The notes below the pieces were generated by a model. The model saw only the letters and a list, made by a program, of their open reading frames with translations. It did no database searches and had not been told where the DNA came from. From assembly GCA_021776025.1 (NCBI GenBank), contig JAJFGR010000022.1, forward strand, positions 1-64,000: 64,000 nucleotides of DNA, given 5' to 3'. Positions 51,760-61,902 of the stretch are shown piece by piece; the stretch's first letter is position 1, and each line of letters starts with the position of its first letter. The position numbers and the translations under genes were made by a program. This stretch comes from Alphaproteobacteria bacterium. Its GTDB lineage: Bacteria; Pseudomonadota; Alphaproteobacteria; Micavibrionales; Micavibrionaceae.

Positions 51760-52422
51760 ATGACAAACCCTCAGAGCGGAAATGTATTGTGGTTTATCCT
51801 CATCGCGGTTGCGCTATTAGCAGCGCTGACCATGGTCATCAGCCGCTCCGGTTCAACCGTCGATCAAAGCGGCGATGTGGAGCAACAACGCGTCAAAATC
51901 AGCCAGATGCTTCGCTACGCCAAAAGCCTCGAAGCCGGTGTTCAGCAAACACGTCTGCGCGGAGTTTCCGAAAATGACATGTCATTCTGGCACGACAGCA
52001 ATGGTGACAATATTGAAAACGCCACCGACACATATTTTAATGCGAACTGCACGGTCACCGATTGCCACCTCTTTGATGTTGGCGGCGCAGGCCTAACATA
52101 CTCAGCCCCACCATCGGGCATAAGTTCCGCCACAGACTGGGTTTTTAACGGCACTAATGATATTTTGGATGTGGGGACAACAGCCCCCGACCTCATTCTC
52201 ATCCTGCCGCAAATCAGTACGTCTATCTGCGCACAAATTAACCGTATGCTGGAAACCACCTATGGCGGCGTCGAAAGTAACGTCGACTTCACCGCTTTTG
52301 ACGGCACCTTCACCGCCACCGAAACCATCGACCTCGCCATCGGTCAGCAAGCCGGCTGCATCGACTACCAAAACGGTCCCGATGTGGAACCCTTCTTCTA
52401 TCAGGTCCTTATTAAACGCTAA
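51760..52422 (+). CDS. Pilin-like protein, paralogue of the dotL-linked gene
   Basis: 220 residues from ATG 51760, chosen because it gives the same layout as its paralogue at 17084-17761; a longer frame is possible. SGNVLWFILIAVALLAALTM is the membrane helix. Shared motifs: RLRGVSENDMSFW, TDWVFNGTNDILDVGT, ICAQINRML and FYQVLIKR. The mature body has several Cys. It lies far from the dot genes, next to leucine dehydrogenase, and ends at a terminator. Confidence 0.8.
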   Translation: MTNPQSGNVLWFILIAVALLAALTMVISRSGSTVDQSGDVEQQRVKISQMLRYAKSLEAGVQQTRLRGVSENDMSFWHDSNGDNIENATDTYFNANCTVTDCHLFDVGGAGLTYSAPPSGISSATDWVFNGTNDILDVGTTAPDLILILPQISTSICAQINRMLETTYGGVESNVDFTAFDGTFTATETIDLAIGQQAGCIDYQNGPDVEPFFYQVLIKR

Positions 52423-52428
52423 AAAAAA

Positions 52429-52448
52429 CGGCCCTTCGAAAAGGACCG
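52429..52448 (+). terminator. Intrinsic terminator after the pilin-like gene
   Basis: CGGCCCTT-CGAA-AAGGACCG, one mismatch, followed by CTTTTGCTT. Confidence 0.7.
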
Positions 52449-52520
52449 CTTTTGCTTAAACAAAAAATATTTCAAATGTTTGCGAGCACAAACAGCGTTT
52501 TTCACTTGCTAGAAAAACGA

Positions 52521-52647
52521 TGGCAGTGCTTTAAAAATACTTCAGATTTTTTGTAGCACTAGGCAGCCAAGGCAAGCTGCGCGGAATGTACGTAAGCACA
52601 GCGAGACCGCAGGATAACGCAGTGGTGCGGAAAATAAGGAGTATTTT
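52521..52647. repeat. Structured repeat of a second family, copy B, with adjacent hairpin
   Basis: A hairpin AGTGCT/AGCACT (52525-52560) leads into GCAGC/GCTGC and the segment GTACGTAAGCACAGCGAG, similar to part of 20651-20738. AAAATACTTC and GGAGTATTTT also pair across the whole. It lies between convergent genes. Confidence 0.45.
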
Positions 52648-55240
52648 ATTTGGACCACCAGCCTTTTTTCTTCGAAGCCGGCGTCTCATTCACCTTCTCG
52701 TAATCCTTCAGTTTATCATCTTTTTTCGCCGCTTCTTTTTTCAAAGGCGTTGCTTTTGGCTCACCATCATCATTAGACGCTTTGGCTTTTTTAGCTGCCG
52801 GTTTTTTCTCATCTGCCTTTTTATCTGCAGTGTTTTTGGCCGCAGGCTTTTTCTCAACCTTGTCATCTTTGGTCTTCACCTCATCCTTATCAGATTTAGT
52901 TTCAGCCTTCGTCTCTGGCTTCTTGGCCGCAGGTTTTTTTGCCTCTGGCTTATTATCAGCAACTTCCGCGTCCTGTTTGCCCTGAACATCAGCCTTATTA
53001 TCACCATCTTGAGCCGATTCACCCTGCTGCTGGTTATTGTCACTACGCCCACGTCCGCGGCCACGGCCACCTCTGCGGCCACGGCGCCGACCACCACGGT
53101 TGTTATCTGAACCCTCTCCATCCTCAGAGGACTTAGAGCCCTCAGAAGGCTTAGAAGACGTTTTAGCTTCCTCACCATCATCATCCGATTTATCGGAAGG
53201 TTTTGACACTTCAACACGAAAACCCGATGCGCCCATCTCTTCATCCACACGGATAAGAACGGTAAAGCCATAACGCGCTTCAATCTCCGCCACATGCTCA
53301 CGCTTATTATTCAAGATATAAAGCGCCACAGCATTCGAAACCTGCACAATCACTTGCGCCGCGCGGCCTTTAATACCTTCCGCTTCAATCGCACGCAGCA
53401 CCATAATACTCGCCGCATCGGCCGTGCGAATTCGCCCTGACCCCTGACATGATTCACAGGTTTCAAACTGGCTTTCCGTCAAAGACGCACTCATGCGCTG
53501 ACGCGAAAGCTCCATCAAACCAAACGATGAAATCCGTCCCATCTGCAAACGCGCACGATCACCAGACAAAGAATCACGCATCTTCCGCTCAACCTTGCCG
53601 TTGTTGCGGCGATCTTCCATATCGATAAAGTCGATAACAACCAAACCGCCCAAATCACGCAGGCGAAGTTGCCGCGCCACTTCTTCGGCAGCTTCCAAAT
53701 TGGTCTTTAATGCTGTTTCTTCGATATGGCGTTCTTTCGTCGCCTTGCCAGAGTTCACATCAATCGACACTAAAGCTTCGGTCGGGTTAATCACCAAATA
53801 CCCGCCAGATTTCAATGTCACTGTTGTTTCACCAATATCGGCAATCTGTCCCTCAATCTTAAATTTGTTAAACAAAGGCACGCCGGTATCTTTATATTCA
53901 ATCACTTTTTTAACGTGTGAGGGGATCATCATCTTCATGAAGTCTTTGGCGGTTTTATAGCCTTCATCGCCGGAAACATGAATTTCTTCAACATCGCGCG
54001 TATACAAATCCCGCACGGCGCGCTTGATCAAATTCGCTTCTTCATAAACAAGCGACGGCGCGCTCGATTCCAAAGTCTTGCCGCGAATCGTATCCCACAG
54101 CCTTAGCAAATAATCCAGATCGCGTTTCACTTCCGCCTTGGTGCGCGTCACACCTGCGGTGCGTAAAATCACGGACATACCCTTAGGCACTTCCAGATCT
54201 TTCATCATGTCGCGCATTTTCGCACGATCTTTGTAATTCGAAATCTTGCGCGATACGCCCCCAGCCCGTGGACTGTTTGGCATCAGCACACAATAACGTC
54301 CCGGCAATGAAAGATATGACCCTACGGCCGCGCCTTTATTCCCGCGCTCTTCTTTTGAAACCTGCACCAGCATAATTTGCCCGCGCTTTATCACTTCCTG
54401 AATTTTGTATTTCCGGCGCAGAGTAAAACGAAACTTTTGCTCGTCATTCATCTCATCGCCGCCAAAAGTCTCGACACGCTTCGTCCGGTGCTGCGCATTA
54501 CGCCCACCACCTTGATTATTACGACCACGACCACGACCACCACGATTGCGACCACCACCACCACCACGACCACCACGACCACGACCACCGCCACGTTGAC
54601 TGCCGGGTGCATTCCCATCAACATCTTGGCTGTCTTCAGCTATCGCATTGCCATCGGGATCATCATCAGGTTCTGCAATCTTATTCCCAATAGCGTCCTC
54701 AGGATTTTCTTCAACCTGCGGCTCTTCGGCTGCTTTTTCTTCAGCTGCTTTATCCTTTTTCGATTTAGAGCCTTTTTTCGGCTTCTCTTCTTTTTCTTTC
54801 GCCTCTACTGGCTCATCAGCTTCAACAGCTAAATCACCGCCAAGCTCGACAATCGCATCATCCTCGCCATCTTCGTCGCTATCCGTTTCAAGCGTATCTT
54901 CATCCACCCCTTCAACGTCCAGTTCCTCTTCTTCCTGATCATGGGCTTCAATCGCCGCTTCTTGTTCAGCAATCAACGCTTCACGATCCGAAACCGGAAT
55001 ACGGAAGTAATCAGGATGAATTTCCGAAAACGGCAAGAAGCCATGACGGTTTCCACCAAAATTCACAAACGCCGCCTGAAGCGATGGCTCCACGCGTGTG
55101 ACCTTGGCCAGATAGATATTTCCTTTTAGGGGTTTACGGAACGCGCTCTCATAATCAAATTCATCCAGGCGTCCATTATCGACAACTGCAACCCGCGTTT
55201 CTTCCGAATGGGTCGCATCAATTAACATTTTCTTTGACAT
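52646..55240 (-). CDS. rne: Ribonuclease E
   Basis: 864 residues. RNase E cuts mRNA and rRNA precursors and scaffolds the degradosome. The S1 domain near residue 40 is split by a ~180-residue acidic and RG-rich insert, known in alphaproteobacteria. Catalytic Asp lie in LVSIDVNSG and VVIDFIDMEDRRN. The zinc-link Cys are in CESCQGSGRI. The C-terminal ~200 residues are disordered with an RGR patch and Lys-rich runs. The length is complete. A leader of ~340 bases precedes it; such leaders let RNase E control its own mRNA, but I see no specific element here. Confidence 0.97.
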   Translation of the reverse strand: MSKKMLIDATHSEETRVAVVDNGRLDEFDYESAFRKPLKGNIYLAKVTRVEPSLQAAFVNFGGNRHGFLPFSEIHPDYFRIPVSDREALIAEQEAAIEAHDQEEEELDVEGVDEDTLETDSDEDGEDDAIVELGGDLAVEADEPVEAKEKEEKPKKGSKSKKDKAAEEKAAEEPQVEENPEDAIGNKIAEPDDDPDGNAIAEDSQDVDGNAPGSQRGGGRGRGGRGGGGGRNRGGRGRGRNNQGGGRNAQHRTKRVETFGGDEMNDEQKFRFTLRRKYKIQEVIKRGQIMLVQVSKEERGNKGAAVGSYLSLPGRYCVLMPNSPRAGGVSRKISNYKDRAKMRDMMKDLEVPKGMSVILRTAGVTRTKAEVKRDLDYLLRLWDTIRGKTLESSAPSLVYEEANLIKRAVRDLYTRDVEEIHVSGDEGYKTAKDFMKMMIPSHVKKVIEYKDTGVPLFNKFKIEGQIADIGETTVTLKSGGYLVINPTEALVSIDVNSGKATKERHIEETALKTNLEAAEEVARQLRLRDLGGLVVIDFIDMEDRRNNGKVERKMRDSLSGDRARLQMGRISSFGLMELSRQRMSASLTESQFETCESCQGSGRIRTADAASIMVLRAIEAEGIKGRAAQVIVQVSNAVALYILNNKREHVAEIEARYGFTVLIRVDEEMGASGFRVEVSKPSDKSDDDGEEAKTSSKPSEGSKSSEDGEGSDNNRGGRRRGRRGGRGRGRGRSDNNQQQGESAQDGDNKADVQGKQDAEVADNKPEAKKPAAKKPETKAETKSDKDEVKTKDDKVEKKPAAKNTADKKADEKKPAAKKAKASNDDGEPKATPLKKEAAKKDDKLKDYEKVNETPASKKKGWWSK

Positions 55241-55579
55241 TTTTTATCTCCAAATGGCGCGCTGCTGCCCAGCCCTCCCACCGAATTCCATAAAAAATGG
55301 CACCTCGGGTGTTTACATAGGAAAAGCGGCGCCAAAGCGCGCATATTCTTTAAAAACTAAATTTTTGGATTGCAGTTCGCGAAACTTTGTAAAAACTCTA
55401 AGCGCTAAAACCGCAATACATTAAACACTGTCTGCACCTTATACCTCTCGCCCAGAATGTACAAGCATGAAAGTGATTCGTTTTGCCAATATATTGTTTT
55501 AAAAGGGTTTACATAGGTCGCAGCGTATATGATATATTAGGTAGAGATATGTCTAAATTTAAGAAAATGAGTAACGGCT
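55241..55579. promoter_or_regulatory. Divergent region between rne and the amidase gene
   Basis: 339 bases, AT-rich. It should hold the rne promoter and leader on the minus strand and the amidase promoter on the plus strand. A short frame ATG 55549 is in another register from the amidase and is not convincing. Confidence 0.4.
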
Positions 55580-56803
55580 TTGCTTTTCAAACACTTAAAA
55601 TTTACCCTCCTGTTTTTTCTGCTCGCGGTTTTTTCACCGCTGCAGGCTTTCGCCCTCAACATTGAATCCGTACGTTTCGGGCTGTATCAGGAGAAAACCC
55701 GCCTTGTCCTCGACCTCGACCGCTCCAGCGATTTTCGTGCCTTTGTCCTATCCGACCCCTACCGTATGGTGATCGACCTCCCCAGATTCCAATGGAACGC
55801 CGGCGAAACGAAAGCCCCACAAAATGGCGGTGTTCTGGCTACACGCCACGGTAATCTCAAACCCGGCATTTCGCGCATTGTTTTTGATATGAACAGGCCC
55901 ATCAGCATTCAAAAGGCTTTCACCCTGCCGCGCGGCGCAGGCAAACCTGACCGGCTTGTCATCGACTTCGCCAATGTCTCACCTAGTATTTTTCAGCAGG
56001 TCAAAAGCACAATCCATGGCTCGCTCGACACCAATAAAACCACGCAAACCGCCGGGTTAAATTTAGCCCCACCTCCAGCGCCAAAACCGCAGAAAGACCA
56101 AAACAAAAAACCACTGATCATTATCGATCCCGGCCACGGCGGCATCGATCCCGGCGCCGTGGGACCCAGCAACATCCACGAAAAAACCGTTGTGCTGGCC
56201 CTTGCCAAAGAACTCAAAAGACAACTTGAAGCCTCCGGAGGCTACCGCGTCATACTCAGCCGTGAAAATGACAACTTCATAAAACTCACCAACCGCGTCA
56301 AATTCGCGCGCAAACATGAAGGCGACCTCTTCATTTCTCTCCACGCTGACTCACTACAAAATAAAAATGTCAGCGGCGCATCGGTCTATACCTTGTCTGA
56401 GAAGGCATCAGACAAACAAACCGCGAAACTCGCCGCGCGTGAAAACAAAGCCGACCTCATCGCCGGTATCGATCTCAACGTCGAGGATAAAGACGTTGCC
56501 AATATCCTAGTTGATCTAGCGATGCGCGATACCATGAACCAGTCTAAATTTTTCGCCAATACGCTGGTAAACACAATGAAAAACAATAATGTCCGTGTAC
56601 TGGAAAGTGCCCATCGCTATGCCGGATTCGCTGTCCTTAAAGCACCCGATATCCCATCCGTATTGGTCGAAGCAGGTTTCATGTCCAACAGAAAAGAAGC
56701 CAATTTGCTCAATTCTGATGCCCACCGTAAGAAACTGGCCGGCGCTTTGAAAAAAGGCATAGACCGTTATTTCGATCAAGTCCGCAAAAACCAACGGATA
56801 TAG
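55580..56803 (+). CDS. amiC: N-acetylmuramoyl-L-alanine amidase (AmiC type)
   Basis: 407 residues from a TTG start at 55580; an in-frame TGA at 55568 excludes a longer one. It has a signal peptide (LKFTLLFFLLAVFSPLQAFA), an AMIN domain (~25-135) and an Amidase_3 domain (LIIIDPGHGGIDPGAVG; later SLHADS and VLVEAGFMSN). The zinc ligands are H in DPGHGG, E in IHEKT and H in LHADS. It cleaves septal peptidoglycan in the periplasm. It is divergent from rne. Confidence 0.95.
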   Translation: MLFKHLKFTLLFFLLAVFSPLQAFALNIESVRFGLYQEKTRLVLDLDRSSDFRAFVLSDPYRMVIDLPRFQWNAGETKAPQNGGVLATRHGNLKPGISRIVFDMNRPISIQKAFTLPRGAGKPDRLVIDFANVSPSIFQQVKSTIHGSLDTNKTTQTAGLNLAPPPAPKPQKDQNKKPLIIIDPGHGGIDPGAVGPSNIHEKTVVLALAKELKRQLEASGGYRVILSRENDNFIKLTNRVKFARKHEGDLFISLHADSLQNKNVSGASVYTLSEKASDKQTAKLAARENKADLIAGIDLNVEDKDVANILVDLAMRDTMNQSKFFANTLVNTMKNNNVRVLESAHRYAGFAVLKAPDIPSVLVEAGFMSNRKEANLLNSDAHRKKLAGALKKGIDRYFDQVRKNQRI

Positions 56804-57017
56804 CGGATTTAAGCCAAGTTTTTAAAATATTGTTATTTTTTATAATACCTTAAGACTCCTCAAAAATTATCGACAAGCCATAAAAAAAGTAAAAAACTCT
56901 TGAAAAACAGTGTGCAATGCGTTTTCGATTGTGTATAAGAAAGGATATTGAAAAATCGCTCTGTTAAGGGGCATTAGTTTTTTCTTGGTTTAACTTAATT
57001 TTTGAAGAGGTCTAAAA

Positions 57018-57203
57018 ATGAAAAAATTTGCAGCAACTCTTTGCATCGCCGGAACAGCTATTGCTCTTTCAGCATGTGAAACATCAGGCTCATACGATTC
57101 AGGCGCAAGCTACGCAACAGAGCGTACAGCCGGTGACGTTGATGCAGCGCCTGCTAAAGCAGCACCTGCAGAACGCGTATTCAGAGAATACCAAACTAAG
57201 TAA
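57018..57203 (+). CDS. Small lipoprotein
   Basis: 61 residues. The lipobox ALSAC (Cys at 20) follows a short signal peptide (MKKFAATLCIAGTAIALSAC). The mature ~42 residues are Ala, Ser and Glu-rich. The ribosome site is GAAGAGG. A 15-bp perfect terminator follows. It is probably an abundant small outer-membrane lipoprotein; I do not recognise the family. Confidence 0.8.
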   Translation: MKKFAATLCIAGTAIALSACETSGSYDSGASYATERTAGDVDAAPAKAAPAERVFREYQTK

Positions 57204-57226
57204 TCTCTCGAACGTTATAAAGTTTC

Positions 57227-57260
57227 AAAAGGCTACCCTGACATTTCAGGGTAGCCTTTT
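57227..57260 (+). terminator. Very strong intrinsic terminator after the small lipoprotein
   Basis: Perfect 15-bp stem AAAAGGCTACCCTGA/TCAGGGTAGCCTTTT with a 4-base loop, followed by GCTTTTGCC. Confidence 0.93.
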
Positions 57261-57297
57261 GCTTTTGCCTAAAACAAGAACATGATAAACTTCTGAC

Positions 57298-57609
57298 ATG
57301 AAACCTGTCCGCGACACTTTACTATTTTTATTTGCGAACCTCGCTGGTTTTACGGGCGCGCCTCTCGCCTATAATGTTGCTGTTTTGAGCGGGTGGTTCT
57401 CCCCGGCGACAATCGAAACCGATCCAGCGGCGTTTCAGGCCAGCTTCTTTTCAGGCACAACAATCACATGGGCACTATGCGCCATATTCAGTCTCGGCTT
57501 TTTTATGATCCATTCAAAAATGCGAATGCTGTTCCTGCTGATCCCGGTGTTAGTACCGCTGGCTTATGGGTTAAGCGTTTTAAATGAGTTCGCTGTCTCT
57601 ACTTCCTGA
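57298..57609 (+). CDS. Small membrane protein of unknown function
   Basis: 103 residues with about three hydrophobic segments. I do not recognise it. It starts 38 bases past a strong terminator and so needs its own promoter. It overlaps the 3' end of the L,D-transpeptidase gene by 46 bases on the opposite strand. Confidence 0.65.
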   Translation: MKPVRDTLLFLFANLAGFTGAPLAYNVAVLSGWFSPATIETDPAAFQASFFSGTTITWALCAIFSLGFFMIHSKMRMLFLLIPVLVPLAYGLSVLNEFAVSTS

Positions 57610-58703
57610 AATATCTCAACAGTTTCATCCTTAGCCAGCTTTATCTCCTCATCCGCCGCCGAGGACTTTGAGGCCTTATCAGTATCCTCTTCAGCCTTTG
57701 GCTCTTCATACCCCTCCAGCAAATCTTTCGCTTCCTCAGGTGTGCCAAAATCGACAGCCTCTTCATGTTCGACAACGGTGTCACCCTTTACTTCCATGGA
57801 CGGACGGCGCGCAATCGCCACTGGAAAACCATTACGCTGCTTCAAAGCCTTGCGAATGGCCGGCCATCGTAAACGCTCCTGAAACTTACCGGCCGTCTTA
57901 ATAATCAGCTTCATTTCATCATTGCTCAGCTTTTCTTCCGGCACTTCGCCCATTTCTTCCATCGCCACAGACTGCTCCAGTGAAGGGTTGGCCTCCAGAT
58001 ACAATTGATTATTAATCCATGCAACTTTGATCGGCTGGTTCACAACCGTTACTTTTGTTCCAACATCGATAAGCTCAAACAGCTCGGTAATTTTTTCGGG
58101 ATATAGCCGAATGCAGCCTGAGCTGATTCGCCGTCCAATCCCAAACGGGCGGTTTGTACCGTGGAGAGCATAGGTCGGCCACCCCAAATACAGCGCATGT
58201 GTCCCTAACGGATTTTCCGGCCCCGGTGGATATACAGCATCCAATTCAGGATCTTCCCGCAACATCCGCGCCGTCGGGCGCCATGTCGGCCCATCTTTTT
58301 TACGGACAATTTTGGTGCTGCCTTCTGGCGTATTCAAACCATCTCGGCCGATTCCAATCGGTGTGTGATATGGCGCCGCGTCACCATTTATAAATGCGTA
58401 CAAGCGCATATCCGCCAAATTAATCACGATCCCCTCACGCGGGGCCTCAGGAAGCAAATGCCGCGTCGGAATAATCAAATCCGTCCCGCGCCCCGGCAGC
58501 CAAGGATCAACATACGGGTTGGCCGCACGCAGCTCGGTAAAGCCAAGATTATAATCCCGCGCCAAATGGATAAATGTGTCTTCATAACGCGCGTCATATT
58601 CGACCATATCCCCAACATATGGCTTGTCATAGCCCGCCTGCGCATTGACGCTAAGCAGCGCAAACCCCAAGAAAACTGCTGCATTCAGAATAATTTTATG
58701 CAT
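57564..58703 (-). CDS. L,D-transpeptidase with LysM-like domain
   Basis: 379 residues with a signal peptide (cleavage after NAQA). A LysM-like region (~40-80) precedes the YkuD domain, whose catalytic motif is HGTNRPFGIGRRISSGCIRL. It cross-links peptidoglycan or attaches lipoprotein. The C-terminal ~100 residues are Glu/Lys-rich. It is translated just after icd. Confidence 0.92.
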   Translation of the reverse strand: MHKIILNAAVFLGFALLSVNAQAGYDKPYVGDMVEYDARYEDTFIHLARDYNLGFTELRAANPYVDPWLPGRGTDLIIPTRHLLPEAPREGIVINLADMRLYAFINGDAAPYHTPIGIGRDGLNTPEGSTKIVRKKDGPTWRPTARMLREDPELDAVYPPGPENPLGTHALYLGWPTYALHGTNRPFGIGRRISSGCIRLYPEKITELFELIDVGTKVTVVNQPIKVAWINNQLYLEANPSLEQSVAMEEMGEVPEEKLSNDEMKLIIKTAGKFQERLRWPAIRKALKQRNGFPVAIARRPSMEVKGDTVVEHEEAVDFGTPEEAKDLLEGYEEPKAEEDTDKASKSSAADEEIKLAKDETVEIFQEVETANSFKTLNP

Positions 58704-59915
58704 TTATTGCATCGCCTCTTCTAATCCGGCCACGACCTTATCCATAAATTCAGCTGTTGTCAGCCATTTTTGATCGCCGCCGACCAATAATGCCAGATCC
58801 TTGGTCATATGCCCAGCTTCCACGGTTTCAACGCAAACCCGCTCCAGCGTATTCGCAAATTCGACAACTTCGTTACTCCCGTCAAATTCCCCGCGATATT
58901 TTAAGGCCCGGCTCCACGCAAAAATGCTGGCAATCGGATTGGTTGATGTTGGGTTGCCCTTTTGATGCTCGCGGTAATGCCGCGTCACTGTTCCATGCGC
59001 TGCCTCCGCTTCAACCGTTTTTCCATCCGGTGTCAACAAAACCGAAGTCATCAAACCCAGCGACCCAAACCCTTGCGCGACAATATCGCTCTGTACGTCT
59101 CCATCATAATTTTTACACGCCCAGACAAACCCACCTTTGGATTTAATCGCTTGCGCCACCATGTCATCAATCAACCGGTGCTCATACCAAAGATCCAGCG
59201 CATTAAACTCTGCTTTAAACTCTTCATCAAAAATCCGCTGAAAAATCTCGATGAACTTGCCATCATATTGCTTGAGGATTGTATTTTTCGTCGACATATA
59301 AATTGGATATTTACGGCTAAGTGCGTAATTAAAAGAACTACGCGCAAACCCCTCAATACTTTCATCGAGGTTATACATCGCCATGCCAACACCAGCAGAT
59401 TTGAACTCAAAAACTTCATGCTCTTCCGGCGCGCCGCCTTCCGGCGTGTAAACTAACGCCAGCTTCCCCGGTCCCGGAATTTTCAAATCCGTCGCTTTAT
59501 ACTGATCACCAAATGCATGACGACCAATCACAATCGGCTCTTCCCAGCCCGGCACATATTTCGGCACATTCTTCGTCGTAATCGGCTCGCGGAACACGGT
59601 CCCATTCAAAATATTGCGGATCGTTCCATTAGGCGAGCGCCACATTTTCTTCAGCCCGAACTCTTCAACCCGCGCCTCATCCGGCGTGATCGTAGCGCAT
59701 TTAACGCCCACACCATGCTCTTTAATCGCCTCGGCGGCATCAATCGTCACCTGATCATCGGTCACATCGCGGTTTTGAATCGAAAGATCGTAATATTTCA
59801 AATCCACATCAAGATACGGCAAAATCAGGCGCTCTTTGATAAACGCCCAGATAATCCGCGTCATCTCATCGCCGTCAATTTCAACAATCGGGTTTTGTAC
59901 TTTAATTTTACTCAT
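58704..59915 (-). CDS. icd: NADP-dependent isocitrate dehydrogenase
   Basis: 403 residues of the eukaryote-like type II group. It decarboxylates isocitrate to 2-oxoglutarate. [40 protein letters not shown] and [20 protein letters not shown] are diagnostic, followed by [20 protein letters not shown]. It follows a membrane gene with an 8-base overlap and precedes the transpeptidase. Confidence 0.97.
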   Translation of the reverse strand: MSKIKVQNPIVEIDGDEMTRIIWAFIKERLILPYLDVDLKYYDLSIQNRDVTDDQVTIDAAEAIKEHGVGVKCATITPDEARVEEFGLKKMWRSPNGTIRNILNGTVFREPITTKNVPKYVPGWEEPIVIGRHAFGDQYKATDLKIPGPGKLALVYTPEGGAPEEHEVFEFKSAGVGMAMYNLDESIEGFARSSFNYALSRKYPIYMSTKNTILKQYDGKFIEIFQRIFDEEFKAEFNALDLWYEHRLIDDMVAQAIKSKGGFVWACKNYDGDVQSDIVAQGFGSLGLMTSVLLTPDGKTVEAEAAHGTVTRHYREHQKGNPTSTNPIASIFAWSRALKYRGEFDGSNEVVEFANTLERVCVETVEAGHMTKDLALLVGGDQKWLTTAEFMDKVVAGLEEAMQ

Positions 59916-60795
59916 GCTCTACCATTAACTTTCTATAAATTAAACTAATGAAGACAATATCTACTATTGCACAAAAATAATAAGCGAGAACCGCTGAAAA
60001 GTGGTGCGCATTAGTTAAGAATTCATACACTCTAGCATTATTTGAAATCCATCCATTCAACCATTCGGGGTTAAATGGGGAAAATATAATTAGAATATTA
60101 TTTATAATGTAGTAGGGAACAAAAATAAGAAAACCAATGATAAGCACTCTCAACACATTTCCTTTAATATTTTTAACGCACTGATAAATATCCACTCGCC
60201 CTTTTACTGCAATATGAGCAAAAACAAGGATAAACACGGCATATAGTAAAAGTTCTAAAAGCTGCACAAAACGAAAAGCCAGAATATAAAAGTACAGCTG
60301 CATGTTTGAATAAACAGCGCCAAGTTCTAGCCCAAAATGATAAAAGCTCATCTGAACAGAATTTTCCAAAATCATTACCAAGAAAGTTACAAGCCCCACA
60401 AATGACGCATAAAGAAACTCCTTGGGACCAAAATAAAAATAATATGGCAATCTGAAAACAGTTTTTAGATTAGGAATACCTTTTTGATAAGACACTTCTG
60501 AAGTTTTTGGAATTTCATCAATAATAAGCCACCGCAAAAGCGCCACAAAAACAATCGATGCAATAAGCACCTCAACTAATATAAAAATAAAATCATGAGC
60601 AAAGTTTTTAAAAGAGGAAGCATACCCTGCCTCAGCAAAACTCGTCACAATATTAGGGTAGAACCAAAAAACTCCATCCCAGATCAAAATTAAAACCAAT
60701 GACAGCCAAATAACCGGCAAAAACGATTTGAACTTTTCAAATGTTTGTAAATAAGCCTCTAGTACTGCAGGCCAAATTTGTATACGCACGTTCAT
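59908..60795 (-). CDS. Multipass membrane protein of unknown function
   Basis: 295 residues, very AT-rich, with about six hydrophobic segments. I do not recognise it. It overlaps icd by 8 bases, and its composition differs strongly from the neighbours, so it may be a recent arrival or weakly constrained. Confidence 0.72.
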   Translation of the reverse strand: MNVRIQIWPAVLEAYLQTFEKFKSFLPVIWLSLVLILIWDGVFWFYPNIVTSFAEAGYASSFKNFAHDFIFILVEVLIASIVFVALLRWLIIDEIPKTSEVSYQKGIPNLKTVFRLPYYFYFGPKEFLYASFVGLVTFLVMILENSVQMSFYHFGLELGAVYSNMQLYFYILAFRFVQLLELLLYAVFILVFAHIAVKGRVDIYQCVKNIKGNVLRVLIIGFLIFVPYYIINNILIIFSPFNPEWLNGWISNNARVYEFLTNAHHFSAVLAYYFCAIVDIVFISLIYRKLMVEHE

Positions 60796-60823
60796 ATGGA
60801 AAGATTACAGGATTAATAAAAGA

Positions 60824-61156
60824 TCACAACAGCTTTTCAACTTCGTCGGCCAGCCGCTCAAACGCTTTTTCAAACACACCGCTTTTTATAACGCGGCCCT
60901 TATTCTGCAAATATACCTCGTACATCGTGCTGCGCGGGCCGACTTTGCGAATAATAAACTCCAGATACGCCGCATGGCTTTCGCTCTTATAATAAGTATA
61001 ACTCGCCACGCCTTCATCAAAATCACAACTCACGCTCCTGTAAGTCAGCACTTTCACCGCCGCTGCGCGTAAATAAAGCCCATCCAGCTTTTTGAACTGG
61101 GCATTTGTAAAACCCGATGCGTGACTTGAGCTTGAAAAAGGGATAATTTCAGACAT
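60824..61156 (-). CDS. Small unknown protein
   Basis: 110 residues, soluble, no signal peptide. Features are a beta-rich centre (VLTYRSVSCDFDEGVASYTY) and a helical tail (FEKAFERLADEVEKLL). I do not recognise it. It follows closely on the divergent thioredoxin-fold gene. Confidence 0.65.
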   Translation of the reverse strand: MSEIIPFSSSSHASGFTNAQFKKLDGLYLRAAAVKVLTYRSVSCDFDEGVASYTYYKSESHAAYLEFIIRKVGPRSTMYEVYLQNKGRVIKSGVFEKAFERLADEVEKLL

Positions 61157-61194
61157 GCTTTATTATAGCATTTTCAAAGCGGAGGATAAATATC

Positions 61195-61746
61195 ATGTCT
61201 CTATTACATACACCGGAAAAAGATGCAGCCCTGTACGCCCCTGATTTCACACTCAAAAACATTGATAGCTCTATGCTTTCATATACGGATATCAAAGGTA
61301 AAAAAGCTACGGTCATCGCCTTTATCTGCAATCATTGCCCATACGTACAGGCCATCATCAAACGCTTTATCCATGACGCCAAAAACATGCAAAGCCATGG
61401 CATCAATGTTGTGGCCATCATGCCAAATGATACCGATAATTACCCCGAAGATTCCTTCGAAAACATGCAAAAATTTGCCGCAGAAAACGATTTCAACTTC
61501 CCCTATCTCATTGATGAGACCCAAGAAGTCGCGAAAAGCTATGGTGCCATCTGTACGCCTGATATATACGGCTTTAATGCTGATGGGCAGCTGCAATATC
61601 GCGGACGTCTCGACAGCGCTGGCGCCGGTGATGCTAATGAAACCATGGTCAAGGAACTTTTACCCGCCATGCTTCAAATCGCCGAAACCGGAACCGGCCC
61701 TTCAAACCAATCCCCCGCCATGGGCTGTTCTATAAAATGGAAATAG
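61195..61746 (+). CDS. Thioredoxin-fold (AhpC/TSA-like) protein
   Basis: 183 residues. A CNHCPYV active site (CxxC) lies after the first strand, with a peroxiredoxin-like remainder (INVVAIMPNDTDNYPEDSF, then YLIDETQEVAKSYGAICTPD). Such proteins reduce peroxides or disulphides. Substrate unknown. No signal peptide, so cytoplasmic. Confidence 0.88.
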   Translation: MSLLHTPEKDAALYAPDFTLKNIDSSMLSYTDIKGKKATVIAFICNHCPYVQAIIKRFIHDAKNMQSHGINVVAIMPNDTDNYPEDSFENMQKFAAENDFNFPYLIDETQEVAKSYGAICTPDIYGFNADGQLQYRGRLDSAGAGDANETMVKELLPAMLQIAETGTGPSNQSPAMGCSIKWK

Positions 61747-61820
61747 CATCACATGCAGCCTAAAAGCTTGAAAATATAGCCAGATGTTTCTAGTGTAATT
61801 TTTCGTCGTTCATTTATTCA

Positions 61821-61884
61821 TCTGGCTAGGCATGAACGACGACGCGTATTCTCTATACGCAATAAGTGAAATAACAACGCCAGA
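61821..61884. repeat. Structured repeat with two variable stems (copy 3)
   Basis: Outer stem TCTGGC/GCCAGA and inner stem GCGTAT-TCTCT-ATACGC, joined by TAGGCATGAACGACGA and AATAAGTGAAATAACAAC. The left strand matches copy 2 in 12 of 16 places, while both stems differ and stay paired. Confidence 0.7.
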
Positions 61885-61902
61885 GGGATAAAAGAACAAG
61901 AA

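Noticed and set aside
54377-54832. Thr-rich frame antisense to rne
   Set aside because: Arises from the RG-rich insert of RNase E read in reverse.
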